NCBI GenBank assembly: GCA_010093605.1
Contig: MU004198.1
Span: forward strand, 192,456-256,455
Length of the DNA: 64,000 nt
Source of the DNA: Lophium mytilinum
Taxonomy: Eukaryota > Ascomycota > Dothideomycetes > Mytilinidiales > Mytilinidiaceae
Direction of reading: 5' to 3'
This document shows positions 1 through 11,538 of the stretch, one piece after another. Each line of letters begins with the position of its first letter. Within the stretch, counting starts at the first letter, position 1. The notes under the pieces are model-generated. The model was not told the origin of the DNA, did no database searches, and saw nothing but the letters and a program-made list of their open reading frames with translations. The position numbers and the translations under genes are program-made.

Positions 1-338
1 AGCTCCTTTTCTCGACCACGGCGTGGGAGCAGCTGCTCGGGCGGTCCGCGTTCCAGCTCGTGAGCTCGAGCGGCGAGGTGCTGCGGTATCTGGAGCAACG
101 GCTGTTGTTCTTGCGGGTGAGTTTGTGTTTTGGGTGGGGTCTTTACGGGGAATTGGAAGAGGAGGAGGGAGAGGGAGAGGATGGCGAAGGGAAAGGAAAG
201 GGGAGGGCGAAAGGGAAGAAGCGGAAGAGGGATGAGGACGCGGAGAAAGAGACTAAGGAGGTGAATCAGGGAAGAGAAAAGAAGGGGGACGGCGTCGGAG
301 AACTAGGTCGGTTATGCGTCTGGGGCGTGCGCATGTGA
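1..338 (+). CDS. 3' end of an unrecognised gene, cut by the window edge
   Basis: An open frame enters from the left edge and ends at a TGA at 336-338. The first 37 or so residues look like real protein (AWEQLLGRSAFQLVSSSGEV, then a Leu/Arg-rich stretch ending LFLRVSLCFGWG). They are followed by a Glu/Lys/Gly-rich low-complexity stretch encoded by GA-rich DNA at about 160-290, and then a short ordered tail GRLCVWGVRM. The ordered-disordered-ordered pattern fits a conserved C-terminal domain with a charged loop inserted in it. I do not recognise the family. A GTGAGT at 117 could be an intron donor, but the downstream frame stays open and the tail looks like protein, so read-through is preferred. 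Nothing of the N-terminus is visible. Confidence 0.5.
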   Translation, partial: LLFSTTAWEQLLGRSAFQLVSSSGEVLRYLEQRLLFLRVSLCFGWGLYGELEEEEGEGEDGEGKGKGRAKGKKRKRDEDAEKETKEVNQGREKKGDGVGELGRLCVWGVRM

Positions 339-1152
339 AGCATCTGTTGCTAAGACGAAGACCGAAGATGTAAGTCACGGGCCAGTACATACGACCAACA
401 CCGTCGTGGATAACACATGCGAGTAAGTGTCATGAATGCATTAGCACAGCAGTAATATAGTAAACACACCCTTTAAACCACCCTAAACACGGATTATCGT
501 TCCCACCCGACGTGAAAGTAAAGCCGCCCGTCTTCGAATTCCCGTTTTTTCCAGCTTTCAACCAGCTCGTCAGACCAGCCGCTCAGCGCCTCAGCCTGCT
601 TTCCTACCAGGCATCGAGGGAATATCTTCCGGCCCTATGGTTAGTCTACACGCAGCGACCGCGCCATGCTCACCTGGCGTCAAGAACATCGGCGGGAGGG
701 ACTCTGTGACCGGTCTTGATGAGACGTAGTGACCTGATCCAGATGCTAGATTTATAGGCTACGAAGAAACCACGTAGTGTGCTATCGAAATCTCACCTTT
801 CCGGTTGATTCTGTAAGAAGTTGTGACTGGCAGGTCGTAATCGGGTGAGCGGCGCCTCCGCTTTCTTTCATCGTCCAGAAAACGGCGAACTGGTTTGGAG
901 CCTATGGTTATGGGATCAGAAGGAGCGACGCTACTCTTCACTCACTCTCTCACACAGACCAGAGCGTACACGATCAACGCATGGCATTCAATCTATATAC
1001 CCCCAAACCACTCTGATTTTGAGAAAGACCCTCCCCTGACGCAAGAATCCGCACCTCGCAAGCCCAAGCAAGCAAAGCACGCAACTTCAACAAGATGCCA
1101 ATTCAATAACCGTTCCCGACTGCCATTAGCGCCGAAGACGAAGTTGAACCAT
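339..1152. other. intergenic, 3' flanks of two convergent genes
   Basis: This stretch lies between the stop of the left-edge gene (+) and the stop of transketolase (-), so it should hold both 3' UTRs and terminators. Several short open frames occur but none has a recognisable domain, a fitting splice pattern or a neighbour relation. I see no RNA gene or repeat here. Confidence 0.5.
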
Positions 1153-3856
1153 CTAAATGAGCTGCTGGAACGCGCGGTTGACCGGCGAGCGGAGCGGCTT
1201 GACGTCCTTGTAGAAGTCGACCGTGAGCTTAGCGCGCTTGGCGATGCCTTCAGGGGTGAATTCGAATTTCTGGATTTTTTCATTAGCAAACAGGCCAATA
1301 AAGCTAATGGGATGAGATAGGGGGACAACTTACAGCGTAAACCTCCTTATACGGTCCCGACGCACCGAACCGGTTAAGGCCGAACTGCTCGTGACTGTAC
1401 TTCTCCCAGCCCATCGTCGACATAACCTCCACGCTCAAAGTCGGGATACCGTCAGGGATGACGGTGAGCTTGTACTCCTTGTCCTGGGCATCGAAGACCT
1501 CGACACAAGGCAGCGAGACAACGCGGGCCTTGAGTCCTTGGTCTTTGAGCGTCTTGACAGCTTCGAGGCAGATGCCGACCTCCGAACCGGTCGAGACGAG
1601 AGTGACGTCGGCCTCCTTGTCCTCGAGCGCGACGTAGCCACCCTTGATGGCCTTGGCGAGGGATGAGCCCTCGAGCTGGGGCAGGTTCTGGCGGGTGAGG
1701 GCGAGGATGGAGGGGGTGCCCTTGGACGTCAGAGCCATGTAGTAGGCAGCCGAGGTCTCGTTGCCGTCAGCCGGGCGCCAGACCATCATGTTGGGCAGGG
1801 CGCGGAAGTGGGCGAGGGTCTCGATAGGTTGATGCGTGGGGCCGTCCTCACCAAGACCGATGGAGTCGTGGGTGGCGATGTAGATGACACGCTGGTGGGA
1901 TAGCGAAGAGAGGCGGACAGCACCGGCGGCGTACGAGACGAAGTTTAGGAAGGTTCCTCCAGCGGGGATAATGGTGCCGTAGGCAGACATGCCGTTCATG
2001 ATGGCAGCCATGGCGTGTTCACGCACACCATAGCGCATGTAACGACCAGCCCAGTTGCCGATGCCTAGGTTTGGGGGTTGGAAGTCAATAGCCTTCTTCC
2101 ACCGAGTGTTGTTGGAGCCTGTGAGATCTGCAGAGCCGGACATGAGTTCGGGAATGACTTCGTAAATGGCCTCGAGGACGCTCTCGGAAAGCTTTCGGGA
2201 GGCGATGGCAGGGTCTGAGGGCTTGTAAACAGGGAGGCTGTTCTGCCATCCCTCTGGCAGATCACTCTTCAGTCGTCGAATAAGATCGGCATGTTCTTCC
2301 TTGTGCTCCTGGCCATACTTCTCGAACAGCTTGTTCCACTCCTGCTCAGCAGCAGCACCCTCAGCAGCATGGGCGTGATACTGGTCATAGACCTCCTGGG
2401 GAACGACGAAAGTCTTCGACGGATCGAAACCGAACTTCTCCTTGACCTGCTTGATGTCGTCGGATTTGAGGGGGTTCCCGTGAACACCACCAGTTCCCTG
2501 AAGGTTGGAGCCGAAACCAATGGTGGTGGTGACCTTGATGACGGAGGGCTTGTCCGTGACCTTCTTGGCTGCGGCAATGGCCGCCTCTATGCCCTCTAGG
2601 TCATGGTCACCATCCTTCACCCACTGTGTGTGCCATCCGTATGCCTCGAATCGCTTCAGAACATCCTCGGTAAACGCGCACTTGGTGTCACCATCTGAAA
2701 TCGCAGTTAGTGTGATATCTCGACGGCAAAAAACGCTTTCTTACCGATGGAAATATGGTTGTCGTCGTAGAGGGCAATCAGGTTTCCAAGCTGCAAGTGA
2801 CCGGCAGTGCTAGCAGCCTCGCTAGCAATGCCCTCCATAGCGCAGCCATCGCCGAAAATGGTGAAGGTGTGGTTGTTGATCAGATCAAAGCCGGGCTTGT
2901 TGAAAGTGGCTGCAGTGTGAGCCTGAGCGACGGCAAGACCGACGGCGTTCGCGAAACCTTGGCCGAGGGGACCAGTTGTGACCTCGATACCGGGTGTGTC
3001 GTGGGCTTCTGGGTGACCCGGGGTGATGCTATCCACTTGCTGGTATAACGTGAGTATTAATCACTGCAATTAGAAATGGCACTACTCACGCGGAAATGCT
3101 TGAGGTCGTCAATGGTAACGGCATAACCGAAGAGGTGTAGCAGAGCGTATTGGAGCATGCATCCATGACCGTTCCTGCACAGAGTGAATTAGCACGCTGG
3201 AGAATGTTTCTAGAGTTTCTTCGCTGCAATCAAGCAGTACAGCGGAGAAGGCGGAATTGCCGGGAGGATGTCAGATCCACAACATGGACACAGAAGCTAC
3301 CAGAAAAAAAGCAGAAAAGCACAATTTGGCCACGACACGTATCCGCGGAGAATTGAGTATCAGACTGGGCCAAAGGCGGACCAGAAATGATTCCGAGCTC
3401 TTCGAATAGTCGTGCTTGGATGTTTCTCGCGACTGCGGGGCTTTTATGGAGATTGGGAACCTACGAGAGGACGAAACGATCGCGATTGACCTGACAATGA
3501 CGTTAATCTTTATGATTATGGCTATAAATCGGCTGAAACGGCCTACCCAGTCGGGGTTCTTCGGATTGAATGTCATGAACTTGTTCCAAAGGACGTGAGC
3601 CACCGGGGCCAGGCCCATGGGCGCACCGGGATGGCCCGAGTTAGCTGCGAAGGTGGCATCGATCTAGAAAGCACGCAGAGTCAGCAATTGAAGCTTTTGA
3701 GAAGAGTGTGGTGAAAAGTCTGCGGGCATAGAGGTTTGTTGGGCCATGGCGGGGCATTTCTCGTCTCAAATGAATCAGATGGATCAAATGCGGGGTGCCT
3801 ACCGCGAGCGTCCGGATCGTGTTGATTCCAAGCTTGTCCGTGTCTGTGTACGGCAT
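1153..3856 (-). CDS. transketolase (7 exons, 684 aa)
   Basis: Transketolase moves two-carbon ketol units between sugar phosphates in the cytosolic pentose phosphate pathway, using thiamine diphosphate. Exons read in minus order: 3803-3856, 3547-3663, 3465-3490 (26 nt), 3090-3174, 2745-3039, 1334-2694 and 1153-1269. They join in phase to 684 residues, the usual family length. Landmarks are the start [30 protein letters not shown] (cofactor/substrate loop), SNGHG, the ThDP/Mg2+ region [18 protein letters not shown], the catalytic-Glu region [12 protein letters not shown] and the end VNRAFQQLI. The 291-nt intron 3175-3464 is longer than the other five (50-139 nt). Two donors are GTAGGC rather than GTAAGT or GTGAGT. 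The next gene, a CFEM protein, is on the same strand 1.3 kb upstream. The family call is certain and the exon borders are supported by phase and homology memory. Confidence 0.96.
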
Positions 3857-5151
3857 GATGGCGGTATTGTGAGGGTAATATTGGGAGAGAAGAGTCGTGA
3901 AGGAGGGAGAGGAAGAATTGGAGCTTTATTGGCAAGAAAGATTGGGGTCATTCCACCCACGTTGTGACGCAGTCCCGCCTAGTGCCGTTACCCCTCCAAG
4001 CCCCAAACATCCCGTGTTCGGCGCCCCTTCATTATTCTGCTTCCACCTCACGCCCCGCCGCTTTTCTCTCCGATTTGCGGGTAAATGAGTTGCGCGGGTA
4101 AATAAGCTGAGAAGCAATTCCCGCTGCAGAGTTTTCTGCTGCAAAGCTGTTCCATCAACCGCGTCGTCGCGTCGAGCGGTGGCTGTCCGACATAGCGAAA
4201 GCCTCCCACATCTCTCCTCAAGTGCTTCACCAAATAACCGACACCACGCGGAATCTCTTGCCCGCTGCGATGGCAGAACGGGCAGAACGGGCAGCATGAA
4301 TAAGCTTATCAACTATCGCTGACTGAGAGAAGCCAATCATTAGAAAAAGATGACCAGAGAAGCCAATCCGCCCGGCTAGACTGCTCTACCACCTGTCCCT
4401 CTACTCCCTCCGTCCAGATCGTGGGTATTATGAGCCACCACGATTGTTTTCCGCGGCCGCAATGCCCATGCCTTTGTAACGTTGCCCGCGCTGACCAACG
4501 GATTACTCAATTCTACCGCCCGGGGCGCGCCTAGACTATAGGGCCTGATCTGCGTCTCTGACTCTGCTCTTGTTGGTCACGATAGTACTTTCTTTTGGGT
4601 CTTGATTGCCACGTCGGCGGATTTCGAGGCGACGTCGATCGCAGCAGCAGGTATCGGTGAACATTTTAAATCTTCATATGCGTCTTGAAGCGTTCATGCT
4701 TTCCGTTGCCTCTATATGAAACGTCGTACTTGTTTCTTCTTTCTAAGAAGTCTATTATAACTTATACATGACTTACCTTATGAAGTTTATGTGGTAAGCT
4801 ACTATAGAACCTCTAGCTAACGTCCACGTTGTCGAGTTCCGAGGCAATGCTTTTCACTCGTCAATCACAGAGGAAAAGTATCGACGAAGATGTAGCGTGT
4901 TCAGAATGCGTCTCATGCTTTTGTTTCTCTCGTCTTCTAGTAGTACATACAATATCTCTAAGAAATCTCATCCAGCGAATGTTTTTCGTCTCATCCCAAT
5001 CCCTTTCAATCCCATGCTCCAACCCTGAAAACAAAACGAATGGGTATCAGTAGTGATATACAGTCCACTCCCAGCCCCACCTCCCAAAAACGCCACCATC
5101 CCATCCCACCCCATCCCAAAATATACATATACAAAAAGAAGTAAATCTTAC
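3857..5151. promoter_or_regulatory. transketolase promoter region and CFEM gene 3' flank
   Basis: About 1.3 kb lies upstream of the transketolase start and downstream of the CFEM-gene stop, both on the minus strand. The part next to transketolase (3860-4320) is GC-rich with short overlapping open frames that show no domain. No TATA box or other named site could be assigned with confidence. Nothing else was recognised. Confidence 0.4.
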
Positions 5152-7626
5152 TCAAACAACCGAAATAAACAACTCATCCCCATGCCTCGTCGGCGTCAAC
5201 TTCGGCACCCACAACGGACTCTTCAGCGCCTCCATCTCCGGCTCCGCCCCTCTAAACCTATACGCATGCTGCGTCTCGAAGTCCGTCACGCTCTTCGACT
5301 GCCGCCTATGTCTAGCCTCCGCCCACTGCGCCGTGCGAGCCATGGAATCGTCGCTGCCACTCCGCGCATGGCCCCTACGGGACCCCATATTGCGCCGCGG
5401 GCTCTGGCCAAACGGCTCTGGCGTCCAGAGGCGGTTCTCCAGCTCCTGCGCGTGCTTCTCGCCGCGGCGCTTGACGAGCAGCGAGGGCGTCGGCGACTGC
5501 GTGCGCGCTTGCATGGCGTGGTTCCTGTTCTGCCGCTGCGGGCTCAGCGGGCTCTTCGGGCTGCGCGGGACCGCTTGGTTGGATGCGCGCGGGACCTTTG
5601 GGTATCGCAGGTTCGAGATCGGCGACTCGGCGACTGGCGAGAGCGCCTTGTCCATGTCATCGGATTCGTCTTCCGGCGTTGGGTCGTCGAGGTCGGCGGA
5701 TTCGAAGGTGGTGTTTGAGCTCATTGATTCATGTTTGCTTCGGGAGGTTACCGAGGTCGATCGGGAGACAGTCATGGACGAGGCTTTGGACTTGATGTGG
5801 ACTAGTTTCGGCGACTTGCTGGGGTGGCGCGGGAACTCGGGGCTGGCTGTTAGCTTTTCTGGCCGTGGGAGGAGTTTGTCGGGGGAGATGTAGTAGTCGG
5901 GGATGTAGCCATCTAGGCTTGACGTCGACGACGGTCTCTCCGTTGGCTCGTGACTTGGCTTTGGCCGTTGAGGCGAGACAGCTTCTTGAATTGGTGGAAC
6001 TGTCTGAGCTGGTTGGAATCTGGAATGGCGAACAGGTATATTAAGAGATAGAGATGGAGCTTGAGCGACGGCCCGATCTTGTCCATGATTTTGCGCAGGT
6101 CGTGGTACCTCAGGCTGGCTAAATGGTGGTAGTTTGAAATACTGGGGTCTGGTAGGAGTCTGAGGAGTTTCTATCTCTTGAACATAACTCTCGGCGTACG
6201 CACGAGCTCCTCCTGACCGTGTTGCTTGTGGGGCTGTCGAACCTCGGACTTTGAGTGGAGGAATAGGTAGGATTGGCTTAAGCTTAGTCACTTCCGGTCG
6301 GTCCAGTGGTGTATCTTCTTCGAAAACCGTGACAGTCGTAAGAGCGGAATCAGGGCGTAGCATGCTACTCCTATGACGCTGCTCTTGTCGTGGGACTGTC
6401 AAGAGCGGCGCGGGCTTGTCTGGTAGCAGTCTCGACACAGTTCGTGTGCTGACGAAGCTTTCTGGAGAGACATGGTAATCGTTTTCGGGGCTGATTGCAA
6501 GGCCTATTTCCTCCAAAGGTACATTCAAAGCTGGCCCATTGTTGTTTTCACCAACGTCTCGGGACATGCCGACCATGTTTGTTTGAAGCTTGGGCACTTC
6601 TCCGCGTACCAACCTCGACCTGTCCGGACTGCCGGAAGGGCTGGCGTAAGGATAAGGTAGTCCCACTCTTTGAACAGGTCGAGCTGGCTGAGCTACTGCG
6701 ACTCCAACTCCAACTCCAACTCCAAGACCGACCCCGACACCAACCCCTCCTGCTCCCCTAGGGTCCCTTAGAGAAGCTGGTGGTGGAGTGCTTCGACCTA
6801 GAGGAAATTGGCTGGGAGGTGAGGGACCATGGTAATTCTTCTCAGCCAGAACCCGAGCTTTATCCATTCTTTGTAGCATTCTTCGTTCATGTCGACGCCT
6901 GAGGCAGATGCTCAAGACCATAGCCCCAACAGCTAAGCTGATGACTGCAGCGCCGGCTACAGCTATGCCAATGATCTGTGCCGTCTGCAAAGTGCCGTGA
7001 CCTTGATTCGATGACGTGGAGGTTTCGCTGGCTGAAGCTGCGGAAGCTTGTAGCGTGATAGATGCTGCAGGTACGATCGAAGCTGCTGCCACCGAGGATG
7101 CGGCCACCGAGGATGCGGCCACCGAGGATGCGGTGGACCGTGTCGAAGACTTCGCGGAGGTCTGTAGTGTACTTGGAGGTGGGGTTGTGTGAGCCGTCGT
7201 TGTGCTGGAGCGTGTTGCGATAACAGTAAATGTTGAGAGAGTGGTCTCAAGTGCGGTAACGGTCAGCGCACTTTGAGTGGGCAGGACAGCATCCTTCTGC
7301 CCAACACAGACGTTGAAAGCTTTGGATGCCTGGTCATCCGGCACAGAGGCGCAAGAGGCATACAAGCAACCAAGGGAAACCTCCCCGAGGCTTGATCCAT
7401 GTGTGCTATATCGGGAACAAAGACACCCAAGGTCTATTTGAGAAGTGCAAGCTACCGGAAACGAGGTATAGAGAGCGGACTCCAGACATTGTCGTGCACA
7501 TTCTGGTACTGTGCTTTGTAAAGAAGAGGGTAATGCGTTGGGTAGTGATGTGGTTGAGGGTTGAGGAAGTGCTAGTATTAATGAAGGTCCGATGATGCAT
7601 AGCCTTTTGAAATGGCTGAAAAGCAT
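5152..7626 (-). CDS. CFEM-domain single-pass membrane protein, 824 aa
   Basis: This is a single uninterrupted frame. Residues 1-20 form a hydrophobic signal peptide. Residues about 42-107 form a CFEM domain with eight cysteines (43, 47, 60, 68, 70, 87, 92, 107), including the GCLC pair. A Ser/Thr/Ala-rich stalk with short tandem repeats follows, then one membrane helix at about 217-241 ending in the basic stop-transfer CLRRRHERR, and a tail of nearly 580 residues rich in Pro and Ser that should be cytoplasmic. CFEM proteins are fungal surface proteins used in haem/iron uptake, adhesion or signalling. With a membrane helix and long tail instead of a GPI signal, a sensor or receptor-like role is more likely than haem relay, but that is inference. 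The aspartate typical of haem-binding CFEM domains cannot be placed reliably by eye. Confidence 0.85.
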   Translation of the reverse strand: MLFSHFKRLCIIGPSLILALPQPSTTSLPNALPSSLQSTVPECARQCLESALYTSFPVACTSQIDLGCLCSRYSTHGSSLGEVSLGCLYASCASVPDDQASKAFNVCVGQKDAVLPTQSALTVTALETTLSTFTVIATRSSTTTAHTTPPPSTLQTSAKSSTRSTASSVAASSVAASSVAAASIVPAASITLQASAASASETSTSSNQGHGTLQTAQIIGIAVAGAAVISLAVGAMVLSICLRRRHERRMLQRMDKARVLAEKNYHGPSPPSQFPLGRSTPPPASLRDPRGAGGVGVGVGLGVGVGVGVAVAQPARPVQRVGLPYPYASPSGSPDRSRLVRGEVPKLQTNMVGMSRDVGENNNGPALNVPLEEIGLAISPENDYHVSPESFVSTRTVSRLLPDKPAPLLTVPRQEQRHRSSMLRPDSALTTVTVFEEDTPLDRPEVTKLKPILPIPPLKVRGSTAPQATRSGGARAYAESYVQEIETPQTPTRPQYFKLPPFSQPEVPRPAQNHGQDRAVAQAPSLSLNIPVRHSRFQPAQTVPPIQEAVSPQRPKPSHEPTERPSSTSSLDGYIPDYYISPDKLLPRPEKLTASPEFPRHPSKSPKLVHIKSKASSMTVSRSTSVTSRSKHESMSSNTTFESADLDDPTPEDESDDMDKALSPVAESPISNLRYPKVPRASNQAVPRSPKSPLSPQRQNRNHAMQARTQSPTPSLLVKRRGEKHAQELENRLWTPEPFGQSPRRNMGSRRGHARSGSDDSMARTAQWAEARHRRQSKSVTDFETQHAYRFRGAEPEMEALKSPLWVPKLTPTRHGDELFISVV
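6699..6724. repeat. CTCCAA hexanucleotide repeat inside the CFEM gene
   Basis: About four copies of a CTCCAA-type hexamer lie within the minus-strand coding sequence. They encode an alternating Gly-Val run in the cytoplasmic tail. The unit is six bases, so length changes would keep the frame. Confidence 0.75.
7088..7132. repeat. three perfect 15-bp tandem repeats in the CFEM stalk
   Basis: The unit GCCACCGAGGATGCG occurs three times head to tail with no mismatch. On the coding (minus) strand it gives a repeated five-residue Ser/Ala/Val motif in the extracellular stalk. Perfect identity suggests recent expansion. Confidence 0.9.
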
Positions 7627-10600
7627 AGTTGTACAGTATCTGCTTCACAGTGAGAGGACATTCTTTCGGAAACGGTTGCAAGATTCTTGGTGCTTGGTGC
7701 AGAGTGACTGACCGATGAGAATCTATGAGAGCACCATTAGGAAAAGGGAAAAAAGGAAACGCTGGTCAACAGCGGTGGGGAGACGGAAGGAAATGAAAGG
7801 GAGAAGACAAGGAAATTCGTCAGACAACACTCGTCTCATGGACTGCTTTTGGAGAATACATTGAGGCTTGCGAAACGGAATTGGTAGGCTCATATATTCT
7901 ATCGAATGTCTCTTGCACGCGCCGTGTCACAGCCGTGCGTTGCCAACCGCCGAGGCGTCCGCGTAGTCGACAGCCCTACGACGTTGCCATGCAACTTAGC
8001 GCTGGGGTACCATTGATGATGCCGTTGGGGCGATAACGTCCCTCCACTGGCGCCGAGGGCCCTAAACGATGAGAGAGGGCGCTTCGAGAATGCCGCCAGT
8101 CCGCTTTCGACGGGTGCCAAGCCCCACCCAGCGCTTAAACAACACCACCACTCGTCCACCATCGTCACCAAACACTGATCCCTTCTAGAAATTCTGTTTC
8201 AAAATAGCATTTGGCCCACTTCGTTGCTGCACGGTTCAATGACGCCCACTCGTTCGCATCATGCTTCTTTTCTATTCTCTTGCATGTTCCCCTGCGTGAT
8301 GCTCACCTGCAAGCTCAGCCTGGACCGTTGACGTAGGTCTATGTTTCGGCAGGAAGCCTGAACACGTGTTGACGGGTACCAAGACGTAGTTTGCGACCTC
8401 TAAGAAGATAATGGCTGCCATCGTTCTGCGGCGAAGCTATGAAAGACGTCAAAGGCACGTGACTGGTACTGGACATAGTGCACTGAGTACGGTATTAAGA
8501 CATAAGTATGTATGCTCATCTTCCTAGTTTATGGTTTGCTTGGATATTCATTCGGGGATCTGGGACGACTAGGCCAGAATGTGTTCTCTCGACAAGGTTG
8601 TTCGAAACGGCCAAGAAAGTTTACAACAAGATTATACAGCCGTCTAAGAAGCAATGCGCCCATGTCCCGACAAGGCAAATCATTTTCCCATTTTTTGTTT
8701 CCATTGCGTTCTCCCTTCTCCTGCTTTCGTATGGCTATCGAAGCAATATTTCATCTCCACGTGACCTATTCGGAAATGAGGAGGTGACCACTCAGCATAC
8801 ACAAGTCAAATCATAGCTTCTCAGATGAGGCCGTCCGAGTTGGTCCTGCGTGATAAAGGTCCAGACTAGTCAACATCTCTTGCATTCAGTCGTTCTGGAT
8901 TTGGCAATCTAAGGTGAATTCTGGTCGCAACGGGACTAAAGGGGAACTAATGAACACAAAGAACAAAAAGGCCACAACATGATCTTTGTGTGTTCCTTGG
9001 TCTTTGCTTCTTTTATAAAGCGGAGGAAAAAGTACATCTCGCTATGCGACTCCCCAGAGTGACCTTACAGAAAATTTATGTGGGCTCGTACAGGCTGGGA
9101 TCATCCGACATCCCCGAGATACCACGATCCAAGCGCGCCCAAGTGAATGGGTGCTGGGATGGTAGGTATGCTTTTCCGACGCCCAACTTGTAATCTCGGT
9201 CTTAGTGTTTATCTGGGATCTAGAAAACTCGTTTACAGCATTACCACAGCCCAATGAGCCCAAGGAAGGCACCGTGCGCTCATTTGCACATTTTGTTTCA
9301 CAACTTCGCATACCAGTATATGAGGCCGTCTAAAGTGGACTAGCAAGTTTGCAGACTGTTCAGAGGAACCACTTGCCTTTGATATAGGGCTATTCAGATA
9401 GCTTGAGACATGTTTGCGAACGGCAGACTAATGTAAATATCAAATTGACGATGAGACCGTGTTGACGGAGGCGAACCTAGACTTTCAAGATTCTAGATAC
9501 ACTATCAGGAATAATCTAACACGATCTAGATCTGTGCATGTCGAGCGTTCCCCGTTCTTGGCTCTTTCCTTATGCGCCCCTTTTGAGAAAGCAGATGAGA
9601 TGGTCAGTGTAAGGCGGTGGTGCCCAAGTGAAGTTGTGGCATTTACGAAAGTATGAGTCGCGCATATATATCCTATGACATTTGTGAATACGATACCATT
9701 TGATTGAGAGATAGCACACACCCTAGACGCAACAGTCTAGATGAATGCCAGTCCCTCGGAAATATGAGAAGGATCAATAAAGGTCTTTACAGAGGATACC
9801 ACAAACATGCGAACAATGACACGTAGATTGCGATTGGGCTATCATTGCTAAGAGTGCGATCCGCCACCACGTTACGCGTCCGGGAGCAACGGGAAGGATG
9901 CGTCGAAGGTTCCAATTAAAGAGACTGAAAATAGATCCTGAGCTACTTGAGATGGACCCACGTGTGGATTGAGACATAGCGCGGCTAGCGGCGGACGTGA
10001 ACGAGCCTTGACCTTGATGCTTGGGAGACAGGGGATATTTTCACTGTTCTAGTCGTCAGGTCCCTGAGCAGTGCAATTGGCCATTGTACTATCTCCCTGC
10101 GTCTCAGATGTAACTCGACTCGCTGTGACATCGTGATAGGGATCTCTAAATGCACAGGCAGCGTACGAAGCGAGCTGATGTTGATAGATTGTGATATGGT
10201 GGCGAGACCGTGCACGATGTGATTTTCACGGCTGGACGAAAGCGGTAATCCGCGACGACAACTCGCCATCTCAGTGGCGGCGGGACCAACGACATGTCTC
10301 TCGAAATCATGCGAATGCTGCTCCCTTGCGTTCCCCACCGTGGTGTTGAGCATCGCGATCGCATCATCATCTTGGCCAAAACCCCTCACGATCGTGATGC
10401 AGACTCCGACTTCAATAAAGCTGAACAGACAGCTGGAGGGTCTACTCCCTCAAAGCGCGTCCCAATTTCTTGACTCACGCAAAACCCCTTGCCTGCGCTT
10501 GCTATGGTACTGCGCTCGTTGAGGTCTCGGTGGCCTCTTCTTATCAGCATACGGCTACGGCTTATGGACATCGGGGGGAGGGGTTTTCGGGAGACCCATA

Positions 10601-11538
10601 TATCTCATCCCAACAAGGCCCACAAAGCGTAGTCAAACCGGCGGAGCGGCCGAGCCGGAAGCTTGCGCCATCGCTATCTCTCTGAGTCGGTCAGCGCAGC
10701 TCCTATCGCCGCACCATCGCGACCCAGGAGTCACTCGGACACCAACTGGAACCGTGGTGTTTAGAGGACATGCCACCACGCCAGGTAAGCCACTGCCGAT
10801 GACGCGCGAAAAAGGTGGGTCGGTGTAGCTGTTTTTCATTGAGATCTTTTCCTCCGACGTTCACCCTGAGATACCTTTGTCCAGCTTACGCAGCGACTGA
10901 GTCTTCTAGACCTTTCGCCTGCCTTTGTTTTCTGCACAATGGCCTGCGTCGAATGCTAATCCGCACATTCTATTAGAATTTACTTGCTGCGACGTCGACT
11001 ATCACCTGCATATCTGGGTGACCCACGGCTCATATCACAACTCCACGAGCCGGGCGAAGGCACAATTGGCTTGCATCTACGACTTCGTCCTCGTCCTCTT
11101 ATCGGACCTGATCCACTTCGTTGCAGATCCGCCGCCTACCCCTTGGGCGTCCCGTCGCTACCTTAATTTGACTGTCCTTGGCTGATAATTGTCCGCCATC
11201 ACGTCAACGTCCCCTCCCGAATCTGCACTACTTCATCCATTGGGCACGTGTCGTCCCTTTTCTGCTTGGGAGAAGCTGAACTACCCTGAATTGGATTGAG
11301 CAGAGGCCATCAAAGACCACTAGCATCCACTTTCTTGTTACCGTCCCGCGGTCGTCGCCCTTGTGAGGCGCCCAGCACTGTCTGGAACCTGTCCCTAGTC
11401 CCTAGGTGCACCAGCATCGTGGTCCACGGGTAGTCTACGCCGGCCCTGTTTCGGTGGGCTTGCCTCGCGGCCCGTTGCCAGCTATCGATAGTAATCTGGA
11501 GTGTGCAGGAGCTACTCGCCGAGTACTCATAGCCCGCC
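7627..11538. other. 3.9-kb gene-poor region between divergent CFEM and PRM10-like genes
   Basis: This lies between two divergently transcribed genes, so it holds both promoters. Short open frames (for example minus 9985-10389 and plus 8508-8816) show no domain, no signal peptide and no splice partner that extends them. Composition is normal, without the CA/TG loss of the mutated islands. No tRNA or repeat was recognised. The part from about 10.9 kb rightward is C/T-rich, as fungal 5' leaders often are. Confidence 0.45.

Noticed and set aside
117-122. GTGAGT donor in the left-edge gene
   Set aside because: The frame stays open to a stop with an ordered tail. No acceptor giving a better protein was found.
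5053-5718. 221-codon plus-strand frame rich in Arg and Leu
   Set aside because: Antisense to the C-terminal tail of the CFEM protein, where the minus-strand frame is long and intact.
9985-10389. 134-codon minus-strand frame between CFEM and PRM10-like genes
   Set aside because: No domain and composition like surrounding non-coding DNA.
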